Origin: Actinomycetes bacterium
GTDB taxonomy: Bacteria; Actinomycetota; Actinomycetes; Actinomycetales; Microbacteriaceae
Reading direction: 5' to 3'
DNA: 64,000 bases
Assembly (NCBI GenBank): GCA_029779645.1
Contig: JAKPAC010000040.1
Location: 1-64,000, forward strand
The notes beneath the pieces are model-generated. The model made no database searches and was not told the DNA's origin. It saw nothing but the letters and a program-made list of their open reading frames with translations. Below, piece by piece: positions 33,904-42,519 of this stretch. Positions within the stretch are counted from its first letter, which is position 1. Each line of letters starts with the position of its first letter. The position numbers and the translations under genes were made by a program.

Positions 33904-34284
33904 ATGAAGACGATTCCGTACCTGGCCATCGCGGCGCTCGCCGCGGCGCTGACGCTCACCGGGTGCTCGGCGCCCGTGGGACGGGAGCCCGTCATCGCCC
34001 CAGTCACGATGGAGGCGAATGCGCTGCAGGGCGCGACCGTCGATCTCGTGGTCGGCCAGGTGCTGAACATCGACACCGGGTCGCTCGCAGTCGACAGCTA
34101 CAGCGGAGAGGTGGCCGACCCGAGCATCGCGAAGTTCACCGCGGGGCATGAAGACGCCAGCGCGACGTTCAACCCCGGCGTCGAGGCGCTCGCTGCAGGA
34201 TCGACCGAGGTCACGATGACGAACGAGCAGCGCGGGATCCAGCCGCTGCGGTTCACGGTGAGTGTCAGCGACGCCGAGAAGTGA
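33904..34284 (+). CDS. Small lipoprotein
   Basis: LALTLTGCSAP-type lipobox; beta-rich domain ending GSTEVTMTNEQRGIQPLRFTVSVSD. Confidence 0.7.
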   Translation: MKTIPYLAIAALAAALTLTGCSAPVGREPVIAPVTMEANALQGATVDLVVGQVLNIDTGSLAVDSYSGEVADPSIAKFTAGHEDASATFNPGVEALAAGSTEVTMTNEQRGIQPLRFTVSVSDAEK

Positions 34285-34305
34285 CCCGCCGATAGAGTCG
34301 GGCGC

Positions 34306-35133
34306 ATGACAGAACACGCGGCCGAGGGCATCCGAGCGAGCTGGACCGATTCCGTGGCCATTGCGCCGATCGGCGATGGCCGGTTTCGTGCGCGGGTCGG
34401 TGAGCAGTGGACCTCGCTCCAGGGCGTGCACGGCGGCGTCGTCGCGGCCCTCGCTCTGACGGCGACCGAGCGGGTGCTGGCCGAGCTGGGGGTCGACCCC
34501 GCCACAACGCTGCGCGCGGCCACCTTCGGCTACGTGAGCGGCAACGTGCAGGGAGAGATCGAGATCGAGGTCGACGTCATCCGGCGCGGCCGGGCGATGG
34601 TCACCTCGCACGCGACGACGAGTCAGGGCGGCAAGACCACGACGGTCGCCCGGTTCCACCACTCGACCCCCTGGGAGGGGCCCGTCTACAGCGCCGCGCC
34701 GCCCATGCCGATTCGCCCGGAGGGCACGGTGCTTCTCGCGCGGCCCGAGCGGCCATCGCACATCAACAACGTCGAGACGCACCTGCACCCCGACACGAAG
34801 ATGTTCGCCGAGACGGAGCTCGCGGAGTGGCTCGCGTGGAGCCGGCCCCAGGACGGCTCGACCTTCGACGCCGCGTGGCTCGCGATGTTCGGCGACTACT
34901 TCCCGCCGGCGGTCTTCACCCGGGCGAGCGGCCCCCAGCGCGCGGTGACGATCGAGTACTCGCTGCAGATCCACGACGCGAGGGGGAGCTGGACGCTGGG
35001 CGAAGACGAGTACCTGGCCGCCCGGATGCACGCCTTCCACTCGCACGACGGGTTCGCCGTCGAAGACGGCTGGATCTACCTGCCCGACGGCGCGTTGCTG
35101 GCGACCGTTCGGCAGACCCGCCTCGCCGGCTGA
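34306..35133 (+). CDS. Acyl-CoA thioesterase-like (tandem hotdog) protein
   Basis: GGVVAALALTATERVL, RAATFGYVSGNVQGEIEIEVDVIRRGR, C-terminal AARMHAFHSHDGFAVEDGWIYLPDGALLATVRQTRL. Confidence 0.75.
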   Translation: MTEHAAEGIRASWTDSVAIAPIGDGRFRARVGEQWTSLQGVHGGVVAALALTATERVLAELGVDPATTLRAATFGYVSGNVQGEIEIEVDVIRRGRAMVTSHATTSQGGKTTTVARFHHSTPWEGPVYSAAPPMPIRPEGTVLLARPERPSHINNVETHLHPDTKMFAETELAEWLAWSRPQDGSTFDAAWLAMFGDYFPPAVFTRASGPQRAVTIEYSLQIHDARGSWTLGEDEYLAARMHAFHSHDGFAVEDGWIYLPDGALLATVRQTRLAG

Positions 35134-35140
35134 GCCGACA

Positions 35141-35177
35141 CGATGCCGCGTGCGCTCGACGAGCGCACGCGGCATCG
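35141..35177 (+). terminator. Strong hairpin immediately upstream of the next ORF
   Basis: CGATGCCGCGTGCGCTC-GAC-GAGCGCACGCGGCATCG, perfect 17-bp stem. Confidence 0.7.
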
Positions 35178-35192
35178 TGGGAGTATCCCATC

Positions 35193-35825
35193 ATGCTTCC
35201 ATCGGCAGTGGCACGTGTGTGCGCGGCGACGGCGCTCGCCGTCGCGGTCGCACTCGCGGCGGCGGCCTGCGCGGGCGGAGCCGGCGGTGCCCCGACCCCC
35301 GCTGAGCCCACGCGCATCGCCGAGCGCATGGGCGGCCTCGTCATCGCCCCGGATCTGGTTTTCACGACCGCGGTCGACGGGTACGAGCTCGCACCGCAAT
35401 CGGTCGGATCGAGCGGCGAGATCGGGATGTCGGCCACGTGGTTCAACGCGGGCACGGGGACGATGGTGACGCTCCGCACGGAACGCGGGGAGCTGACGGC
35501 GCAGACCTGCGAGCAGACCCCGCTCTGGGAAGCGCCCGACGCCGTGGTGGTATGCGCGAAGGAACAGGGCGTGTGGCATCGCACGGCGGGCGGCATCCAT
35601 GAGTACGTTGCAGCGAGCGGGACGGCGCTGATCCGGCTCGTCGGGCGCGGCGCGCCGCCGGCCGACCTCCTGGCGGCAGCCATGGCGGTGCGTGTGCCGT
35701 CAGACGTCGAGCTCGATGTGCTCTTCTCGGATGCACCGGCACGAGTCTCGGCGCCGGTCGACCGCGGCGACCTGCCAGAGCACGGCGACGGCGCGCCGAT
35801 CAACCCGACCGGCCCGGGCGGCTGA
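35193..35825 (+). CDS. Putative lipoprotein
   Basis: Signal peptide and lipobox ALAAAACAGG; two Cys in the mature domain. Confidence 0.7.
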   Translation: MLPSAVARVCAATALAVAVALAAAACAGGAGGAPTPAEPTRIAERMGGLVIAPDLVFTTAVDGYELAPQSVGSSGEIGMSATWFNAGTGTMVTLRTERGELTAQTCEQTPLWEAPDAVVVCAKEQGVWHRTAGGIHEYVAASGTALIRLVGRGAPPADLLAAAMAVRVPSDVELDVLFSDAPARVSAPVDRGDLPEHGDGAPINPTGPGG

Positions 35826-35953
35826 TGCGTCGGGGTCCGACGGCGCGCGCCGCGTCGTCCGCCTGCGGTCGATTTGTGCCGCCGCCCGACGGCGGGCGCC
35901 GCAGCGTGCCAATCTGGGGCGCCGATCGACCGGCACGTGGCTAATCTGGCCGC

Positions 35954-37273
35954 GTGAGTTCAGCGCGACCGGAGGCGCGAGGGAGCGTCAGCACTGCGGG
36001 AGCCATCGCGATCGGCGTCGGCGGCATGATGGGAGCCGGGCTCTACACGCTCCTCGGGCTTGCATCCACGATCGCCGGGGTGTGGGTTCCGCTCGCGTTT
36101 GCTGTCGGCGGGATCGTCGCCGCCTTCAGCGTGTATTCGTACTCGAAGCTGGGTGCTCGCTTTCCGGGCGGCGGGGGTGCGGGCGAGTTTCTCGTGCGCT
36201 GCTTCGGAAACGGGGTGGTCGCGGCCGGGCTGAACCTCTTCCAGTTCGCGGGCTGGATCATCGCCATCGCGCTGTACGCGGTCGGCTTCGGCAGCTACGC
36301 CGCGGCACTCATCCCCGCGGCGCCGAGCTGGACGTCCAAGGCGATCGGCCTCGCGCTGGTGGTGATCATCGTGGTCGTCAATCTGTTCGGCTCGGCACTC
36401 GTCAGCAGATCCGAGCTGTTCGTGATCGTGATCGAGCTCGCCATCCTCGCCGTGGTCCTCGGCTTCGCGCTGGGCTCGCTCGACCCGGCGGTCTTCGCGA
36501 CGGCCGCGTCGAGCACGGGCGGTGTCGACTGGCTGAACGTCCTGTTCGCCGCGGGGCTGCTGTTCGTGACCTTCGAGGGCTTCGGCGTCGTGACGAACTC
36601 TTCGGGCGACATGCGCCACCCCGCCCAGCAGCTTCCACGCTCCATGTACACAGCGCTCACCATCGTGGTCATCGTCTACGTCGCGGTGAGCGCGGTCAGT
36701 GTGATGGTCATGCCGCTGCCCGAGATGGCAAAGGATCAGGGGCATGTGCTCGCCGAGGTTGCACGCACGGTGATGGGGCCGGCGGGTTTCGTCCTGCTCA
36801 GCGTGGCCGCGCTTCTGGCCACGGCGTCCGCCGCCAATGCGACCTTGTACGGCGATGCGAACCTCTCGTACATGATGGCGCGAGACGAGGAGCTTCCCCG
36901 GGGATTCGCGCGCGGCGTGTGGCGCGGCGGCAAGGTCGGCCTGTTCGTGGCAGCCGGCGTGACGATGGCGTTCGTCGCGCTGTTCCCGCTCGATGCAGTG
37001 GGGCAGATGGCGAGCCTTGCATTCCTCATTGTCTACGGCAGCGTCAACCTGGGGCATCTGCGCGTGCGCAAGCAGACGGGCGCGAACGCGGTGCTCCTGA
37101 TCATCGCCGCCGTGCTGTGCTTCGGGCTCTTCGCGCTGCTTCTGGCCCACACGATCGTGCAGGGCCAGCTGGGAACCTGGACGACGCTCCTCGGGGTCTT
37201 CGCGCTCTCATTCGTGACCGCCATCCTCTACCGGCGCCGTCGCCGCCACACCGGCAGGCCCGCCCCCGACTGA
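35954..37273 (+). CDS. APC-superfamily amino acid permease
   Basis: GAIAIGVGGMMGAGLYTLLG, ~12 hydrophobic segments. Confidence 0.88.
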   Translation: MSSARPEARGSVSTAGAIAIGVGGMMGAGLYTLLGLASTIAGVWVPLAFAVGGIVAAFSVYSYSKLGARFPGGGGAGEFLVRCFGNGVVAAGLNLFQFAGWIIAIALYAVGFGSYAAALIPAAPSWTSKAIGLALVVIIVVVNLFGSALVSRSELFVIVIELAILAVVLGFALGSLDPAVFATAASSTGGVDWLNVLFAAGLLFVTFEGFGVVTNSSGDMRHPAQQLPRSMYTALTIVVIVYVAVSAVSVMVMPLPEMAKDQGHVLAEVARTVMGPAGFVLLSVAALLATASAANATLYGDANLSYMMARDEELPRGFARGVWRGGKVGLFVAAGVTMAFVALFPLDAVGQMASLAFLIVYGSVNLGHLRVRKQTGANAVLLIIAAVLCFGLFALLLAHTIVQGQLGTWTTLLGVFALSFVTAILYRRRRRHTGRPAPD

Positions 37274-37404
37274 GCATCGGCACCGCGTGCGCCCCGCGGA
37301 ACCGCTGTTTCGTGCCTCGTCTGCTGGGCATGTCAGAAAGCGGACTCTCGCCCGTGAATCTGCCGCTACCGTCTCGACCACCCGCCATCGCTTGGAGGTT
37401 TGAG

Positions 37405-38940
37405 ATGTCTGCGTCTACCAGGTCCGACACCGGCAGGAGCACGAAAGTTTCCACCAAGGGCGGCACCATCTCGGTGTTCGGCCTGATCCTGCTGAACGTC
37501 ACGGCGGTGATCTCACTCAACAACCTGCCCGCTGAGGCCGAATACGGTCTGAGTTCGATCGCGTACTACCTGATCGCGGCGATCTTCTTCCTCGTGCCAG
37601 TCGCGCTTGTGGCCGCGGAGCTCGCCACGGGATGGCCGGAGAAGGGCGGCGTGTTCCGCTGGATTGGCGAGGCTTTCCGTGGTCGGATCGGCTTTGTCGC
37701 GATGTTCATCGCCTGGGTTGAGGTCTGCGTGTTCCTCCCCACATCGCTGACATTCGGCGCAGTGTCGCTCGCCTACATCAACCCCGACGAGCATGAGGCG
37801 GCAGCGCTTTCCTCCAATCCCATCTTCGTGCTGGGCGTCGTGTTGGTCGTGTTCTGGATTGCGCTGTGCATCGCGCTACTCGGGTCGAAGGGCTTTGCGA
37901 CGATGGCGAAGTGGGGCGGGGTCATCGGCGTGTTCATCCCGATCGCCGTCCTCGTCGCCTTCGGCATCGCGTATGCCGCGGCGGGCAATGCGCCGCAGAT
38001 GGACGTCAGCTGGAGCAAGCTCATCCCCGACTTCTCCGGGTTCGAGACGATCGTGCTCGCCGCGAGCATCTTCTTGATGTACGCCGGCATGGAGATGAAC
38101 GCCGTGCACGTCAAGGAGGTCAAGGACGCCACGCGCAACTACCCGGTGGCGATCTTCGCGTCCGCCATCGTGACCGTCCTGATCTTCGTCCTCGGAACGC
38201 TCGTGATCGCCTGGCTCGTGCCCGCGAAGGACATCAGCCTGACGCAGGCGATCCTGGTCACCTATTTCGACATCTTCCGCTGGGCGGGCATCCCTTGGGC
38301 CGGCTCGGTCGTGGCGATCATGCTCGCCGTGGGCGTGCTCGTCAACATCACCACCTGGGTCGCGGGCCCGTCGACCGGCCTGCTCGCCGTCGCCAAGGCG
38401 GGGTACCTGCCGAAGGTCTTCCAGAAGACGAACAGGCACGGCGCAGCGGTGACCATCATGCTGACCCAGGCGGTCATCGTCACGCTCGTCTCCGTGCTCT
38501 TCGTGCTGCTCCCGTCGGTGCAATCCGCGTACGAGATCCTGAATCAGCTCGCCAACCTGCTCTATCTCACGGTCTACATGCTGATGTTCGCGTCGATCAT
38601 TCGGCTCCGGTACACGCAGAAGGGACGGCCGCGACCGTTCCGGCTGGGTAAGAGCAACGCGCTCGTGTGGATCGTCGCGGGACTCGGATTTGTCGCGTCG
38701 CTCGCGGCGTATGTGTTCAGTTTCATCCCTCCAGACCAGATCAACGTCGGGAGTCCCGTCGTATACGTCGTCGTGCTCGTTGCGCTCGCCGTCGTCTTCT
38801 ACGCGATCCCGAACGTGATCTACCAGTTCCGCAAGCCCTCTTGGGACGCGAACGACCCGAACTTCGCCCCGTTCACGTGGCAGACCGAGCGTGTCGCTGC
38901 ATCGGAGACGCCCACGGCCGACGCGCGCACGCGGGGCTGA
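37405..38940 (+). CDS. APC-superfamily transporter, glutamate:GABA antiporter (GadC)-like
   Basis: LNNLPAEAEYGLSSIAYYLIAAIFFLVPVALVAAELATGWPEKGGVFRWIGEAF; MYAGMEMNAVHVKEVKDATRNYP. Confidence 0.85.
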   Translation: MSASTRSDTGRSTKVSTKGGTISVFGLILLNVTAVISLNNLPAEAEYGLSSIAYYLIAAIFFLVPVALVAAELATGWPEKGGVFRWIGEAFRGRIGFVAMFIAWVEVCVFLPTSLTFGAVSLAYINPDEHEAAALSSNPIFVLGVVLVVFWIALCIALLGSKGFATMAKWGGVIGVFIPIAVLVAFGIAYAAAGNAPQMDVSWSKLIPDFSGFETIVLAASIFLMYAGMEMNAVHVKEVKDATRNYPVAIFASAIVTVLIFVLGTLVIAWLVPAKDISLTQAILVTYFDIFRWAGIPWAGSVVAIMLAVGVLVNITTWVAGPSTGLLAVAKAGYLPKVFQKTNRHGAAVTIMLTQAVIVTLVSVLFVLLPSVQSAYEILNQLANLLYLTVYMLMFASIIRLRYTQKGRPRPFRLGKSNALVWIVAGLGFVASLAAYVFSFIPPDQINVGSPVVYVVVLVALAVVFYAIPNVIYQFRKPSWDANDPNFAPFTWQTERVAASETPTADARTRG

Positions 38941-38943
38941 GCC

Positions 38944-40260
38944 GTGCGCGCGTACGAAAAGGTTCGCTTCATCGGCTACGCGGTTCCCACGTCGCCAGCC
39001 GACCTGGTCGCCGTCGGAGACCCGAACGGCTCGGGCGCGGTCGCTGGCACGTACCGGGGCGCAGACGACTTCATCGTAGACATCCGTGGCCGCGCCAACG
39101 TGCTGCAGGCGGCTGTCGACACGGCCAAGGCTGCGCTGCCGATCGGCGAATCGGGTGTGCTCAACGTCTTTCTCGCGCCCGAGTTCTTCTGGCACGGCAC
39201 GATGGGGCCATACGTGCACCGACCCGCCGAGCGCGATCCGGGCGAGGAGATCCTCGCACTCCTCGAGGACCGCTTCACCGCCGACGACTACCCCGACTTT
39301 CTGCTTGTGCTCGGCTCCGTCGTGACGGCGCGAGTCGCTGACATTGACGAGGTGCTCGCTTCCTCGACGGTGAGCGTGCGCAACGACATCGTGCGCACGC
39401 TCGGCGAGGCATGGAACGCCGCCGACGGTCCGTTGGCCGATGTCATCTTCGACATGCTCGTGGGCTTCATCAAGAGCTGTCATGCCTACCCGGCGGTCGA
39501 GGTGCGAAATCGCGCGCTGATCGTCTCCTCGTCACCCGTGTCTGGGGTCGTCGGCGGCCTCGATTCGACGGCGCTCACGACCGAGAAGTCGTTCGACTCG
39601 AACGAGGACTTCCTCCTGTGGGACGTCACCGGCAGGCCCATCATCACCGAGCAGATGACGGCGTACCCCGCCATCGACATCAGCGCGGGCGACTTCAAGC
39701 ATGAACCCGACGATCCGTTCGCCGTGTTCCGCATCCCGGGCACTGCGACGGTCGACATCGCGGTGGAGGTGTGCCTCGACCACTCTGACCATCGAATCCG
39801 CAACGGGATCGACCGCAACCCGTGGCCCGAGCGCGCAGATGGGCTCGATCTGCACCTCGTCGTCTCGTGCGGGATGCAGCTGCACGTGCCGTCGGTGGCC
39901 GCTCGAGCCGGGGGGTGGGCATTCAACTGCGACGGTCAGTACGCGCTTGGCACCCCGGCGCAGGCGGGTACGCCCCAGCGGGAGGTCGTCGCCGGAGTGC
40001 CGAGCGCTTTCACCGACTACCGTGACCCGGCCAGCGGCACGCACGGCGCTCATACGCAGCTCGCGCGCGTCAAGACCGGAGCGGTGGGTGGCGCGCAGCA
40101 CGGTCGCGGCGCACACGACGCCACGTTCGAGCCCGCGCCCGAAGTGAGTGTCCGTGTGCTCCCTGTGCACCAGCAACCCGCCTTCGAGGCGTTCTTCGCC
40201 GGGGGCCCTGGGGCGGTGCACATCTACGGGCTGGACGACCCGCTCCCGCTCCGCGCATGA
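38944..40260 (+). CDS. Nitrilase / carbon-nitrogen hydrolase superfamily enzyme
   Basis: Catalytic-Glu motif APEFFW, candidate Lys (TTEKSF), Cys motif VEVCLDHSD. Confidence 0.65.
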   Translation: MRAYEKVRFIGYAVPTSPADLVAVGDPNGSGAVAGTYRGADDFIVDIRGRANVLQAAVDTAKAALPIGESGVLNVFLAPEFFWHGTMGPYVHRPAERDPGEEILALLEDRFTADDYPDFLLVLGSVVTARVADIDEVLASSTVSVRNDIVRTLGEAWNAADGPLADVIFDMLVGFIKSCHAYPAVEVRNRALIVSSSPVSGVVGGLDSTALTTEKSFDSNEDFLLWDVTGRPIITEQMTAYPAIDISAGDFKHEPDDPFAVFRIPGTATVDIAVEVCLDHSDHRIRNGIDRNPWPERADGLDLHLVVSCGMQLHVPSVAARAGGWAFNCDGQYALGTPAQAGTPQREVVAGVPSAFTDYRDPASGTHGAHTQLARVKTGAVGGAQHGRGAHDATFEPAPEVSVRVLPVHQQPAFEAFFAGGPGAVHIYGLDDPLPLRA

Positions 40261-40640
40261 TGTGAGCGCCCTGCGTGTCGGAACGCCCAAGCTCGGCTGG
40301 CAGCCCGTCAAAATGTGCCGCGCGCAGGACGCCGCAGGCGTCGCCTGGTGTCCCGTGGGCGTGGGGTCGCGGCCGGCGGCGTCCGGGATGAAGGCGCGCA
40401 CGGCTCGTGCCGATCGCGCGTGAGAACCAGCAAGGTCACCGTCGACGTCCCTCGTATCCGCGCGGGTTCGCCCATCATTCGTTTCGTGCCAACCTTGCGC
40501 CGGCACCCCCATTCGGCGCGACCGAACTCTACCTTGTGTCTCAAACGCATGACGTGACGGCCGCCGGGGTGAGGCGACCGAGCTCGTGTCCACTGGCGGA
40601 GCGATGACGCTCGGCGCCATTCAATGGGAGGGAGCGCACT

Positions 40641-42482
40641 ATGAGCGCTGACATCGATGTTCGTGCCCTGTTTCTGGGCGACAAAGCCGAGAACGAGGAG
40701 ACGTTTCGGAGCCTGCTTGGGACGCTGATCGACGACCACATCGGCTGGCGCAAGAACTACATCGCCGCGGACGTCCCCGCGATCTCCCAGGAGGACCGCC
40801 GGGCGCCTGCGTTCGTGGCCACCTCCGACCGTGTGCAGTCGGTGATGACCGAACTCTCACAGCGCATGCGTTCGGGGTCCATCCCGTGGAACAGCGCCGG
40901 TCGCTATTGGGGGCAGATGAACTCTGAGACCCTGATGCCATCGATTCTCGCGTATACATTTGCGATGCTCTGGAACCCGAACAACGTCGCGCTGGAGTCG
41001 TCGATGGCCACATCGGCGATGGAGGCGGAGATCGGGGCCGACTTCGCTGCCCTCTTCGATTTCAAGGACGGATGGGGGCACCTGAGCGCGGACGGCTCCA
41101 TCGCAAACCTCGAGGGCCTCTGGTACGCGCGATGCATCAAGTCCATTCCGCTCGCTGTCAAGGACGTCTTCCCCGACAAGGTGGGCGGGAAGTCGGACTG
41201 GGAGCTGCTGAACATGAGCGTCGAGGACATCCTCGCTCTCGTCCGCGACTTCACACCCGACGAGTACGACGCGGTCAAGGCTGCTTCCTCGCGGAGCGGG
41301 CGCAACATCCCCCAGCTGGGTAAGTGGATCGTCCCGCAGACGAAGCACTACTCGTGGGTGAAGGCGCTCGACATCAGTGGTGTGGGTCTGGACCAGATGG
41401 TCGCGATTCCCGTCGACGTGCATTACCGCATGGATGTCGATGTGCTGAAGACCGAGATCGAGAAGCTCGTCGCTCAGAAGACGCCGATTCTCGGCGTCGT
41501 CACAGTTGTGGGCACCACCGAGGAAGGTGCGGTCGATCACGTCGACAAGATCGTCGAGCTGCGCGAGGAGTTTGCGCGCAAGGGCACCTACTTCTACATC
41601 CACTGCGACGCGGCGTACGGCGGATACGGTCGCGCGCTGTTCCGCGACGTCGACGGCACGTACATCCCCTATGAGAAGCTCGCGGAAGTGCACGCCCAGC
41701 ACAACGTGTTCACCTCGGATGCCGCGGTGAGCCGTGATGTCTGGGCGGGGTACAAGGCGATCGAGAACGTGGAATCGGTCACGATCGACCCCCACAAGAT
41801 GGGCTACGTGCCGTACGCGGCCGGAGGCATCGCCATCAAGCACAAGGAGATGCGCAACGTCATCTCGTACTTCGCTCCATACGTGTTCGAGAAGGGGATC
41901 CAGGCGCCTGACATGCTCGGGGCCTACATCCTCGAGGGGTCGAAGGCCGGGGCCACCGCGGCCGCAGTGTGGGTTGCGCACCGCATTCTGCCGCTCGACG
42001 TTTCGGGCTACGGCCGGCTCGTCGCCAAGTCGATCGACGCGGCACACCGGTTCCGCGAGTTCCTGTCGAAGTTCTCCTTCACGGTGGGCGATAAGACGGT
42101 GAAGGCCGTCCCGCTCAGCCGTCCCGATTTCAACATGGTCGACTGGGTGCTCGTTCCCGAAGGGATCGGATCCCTCGCCGAGCTCAACGCCCTCACGGAG
42201 AAGCTCTTCGACTACTCGTCCTACCTGGACGGACCCGCGTACAACAACCGGTTCATCACGTCACACACGGCGTTCTCGACCGCTGACTACGGCGACAGCC
42301 CGCTGCCGTTCGTGGAGAAGCTCGGATTCACGAAGGACGAGTGGGAGAAGACCGGCTCGGTCACACTCCTGCGCGCCGCGATCATGACGCCGTACCTGAC
42401 CGACGACGCGCTGTTCGCCTTCTACTCGGAGCAGATCGGCTCCGCCTTGCAGCGCAGGACCGCTGAGGCCCTCGGCGACTGA
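40641..42482 (+). CDS. PLP-dependent tyrosine decarboxylase-like enzyme
   Basis: Extended match to my recollection of Enterococcus/Lactobacillus TDC: IDDHIGWRKNYI, AGRYWGQMNSETLMPS, GWGHLSADGSIANLEGLWYAR, KWIVPQTKHYSW, SVTIDPHKMGYVPYAAGG (PLP Lys), LEGSKAGATAAAVW. Confidence 0.93.
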   Translation: MSADIDVRALFLGDKAENEETFRSLLGTLIDDHIGWRKNYIAADVPAISQEDRRAPAFVATSDRVQSVMTELSQRMRSGSIPWNSAGRYWGQMNSETLMPSILAYTFAMLWNPNNVALESSMATSAMEAEIGADFAALFDFKDGWGHLSADGSIANLEGLWYARCIKSIPLAVKDVFPDKVGGKSDWELLNMSVEDILALVRDFTPDEYDAVKAASSRSGRNIPQLGKWIVPQTKHYSWVKALDISGVGLDQMVAIPVDVHYRMDVDVLKTEIEKLVAQKTPILGVVTVVGTTEEGAVDHVDKIVELREEFARKGTYFYIHCDAAYGGYGRALFRDVDGTYIPYEKLAEVHAQHNVFTSDAAVSRDVWAGYKAIENVESVTIDPHKMGYVPYAAGGIAIKHKEMRNVISYFAPYVFEKGIQAPDMLGAYILEGSKAGATAAAVWVAHRILPLDVSGYGRLVAKSIDAAHRFREFLSKFSFTVGDKTVKAVPLSRPDFNMVDWVLVPEGIGSLAELNALTEKLFDYSSYLDGPAYNNRFITSHTAFSTADYGDSPLPFVEKLGFTKDEWEKTGSVTLLRAAIMTPYLTDDALFAFYSEQIGSALQRRTAEALGD

Positions 42483-42519
42483 CCCCAACCCGTCACTGCT
42501 ATCGACCCCAAGGAATGCC

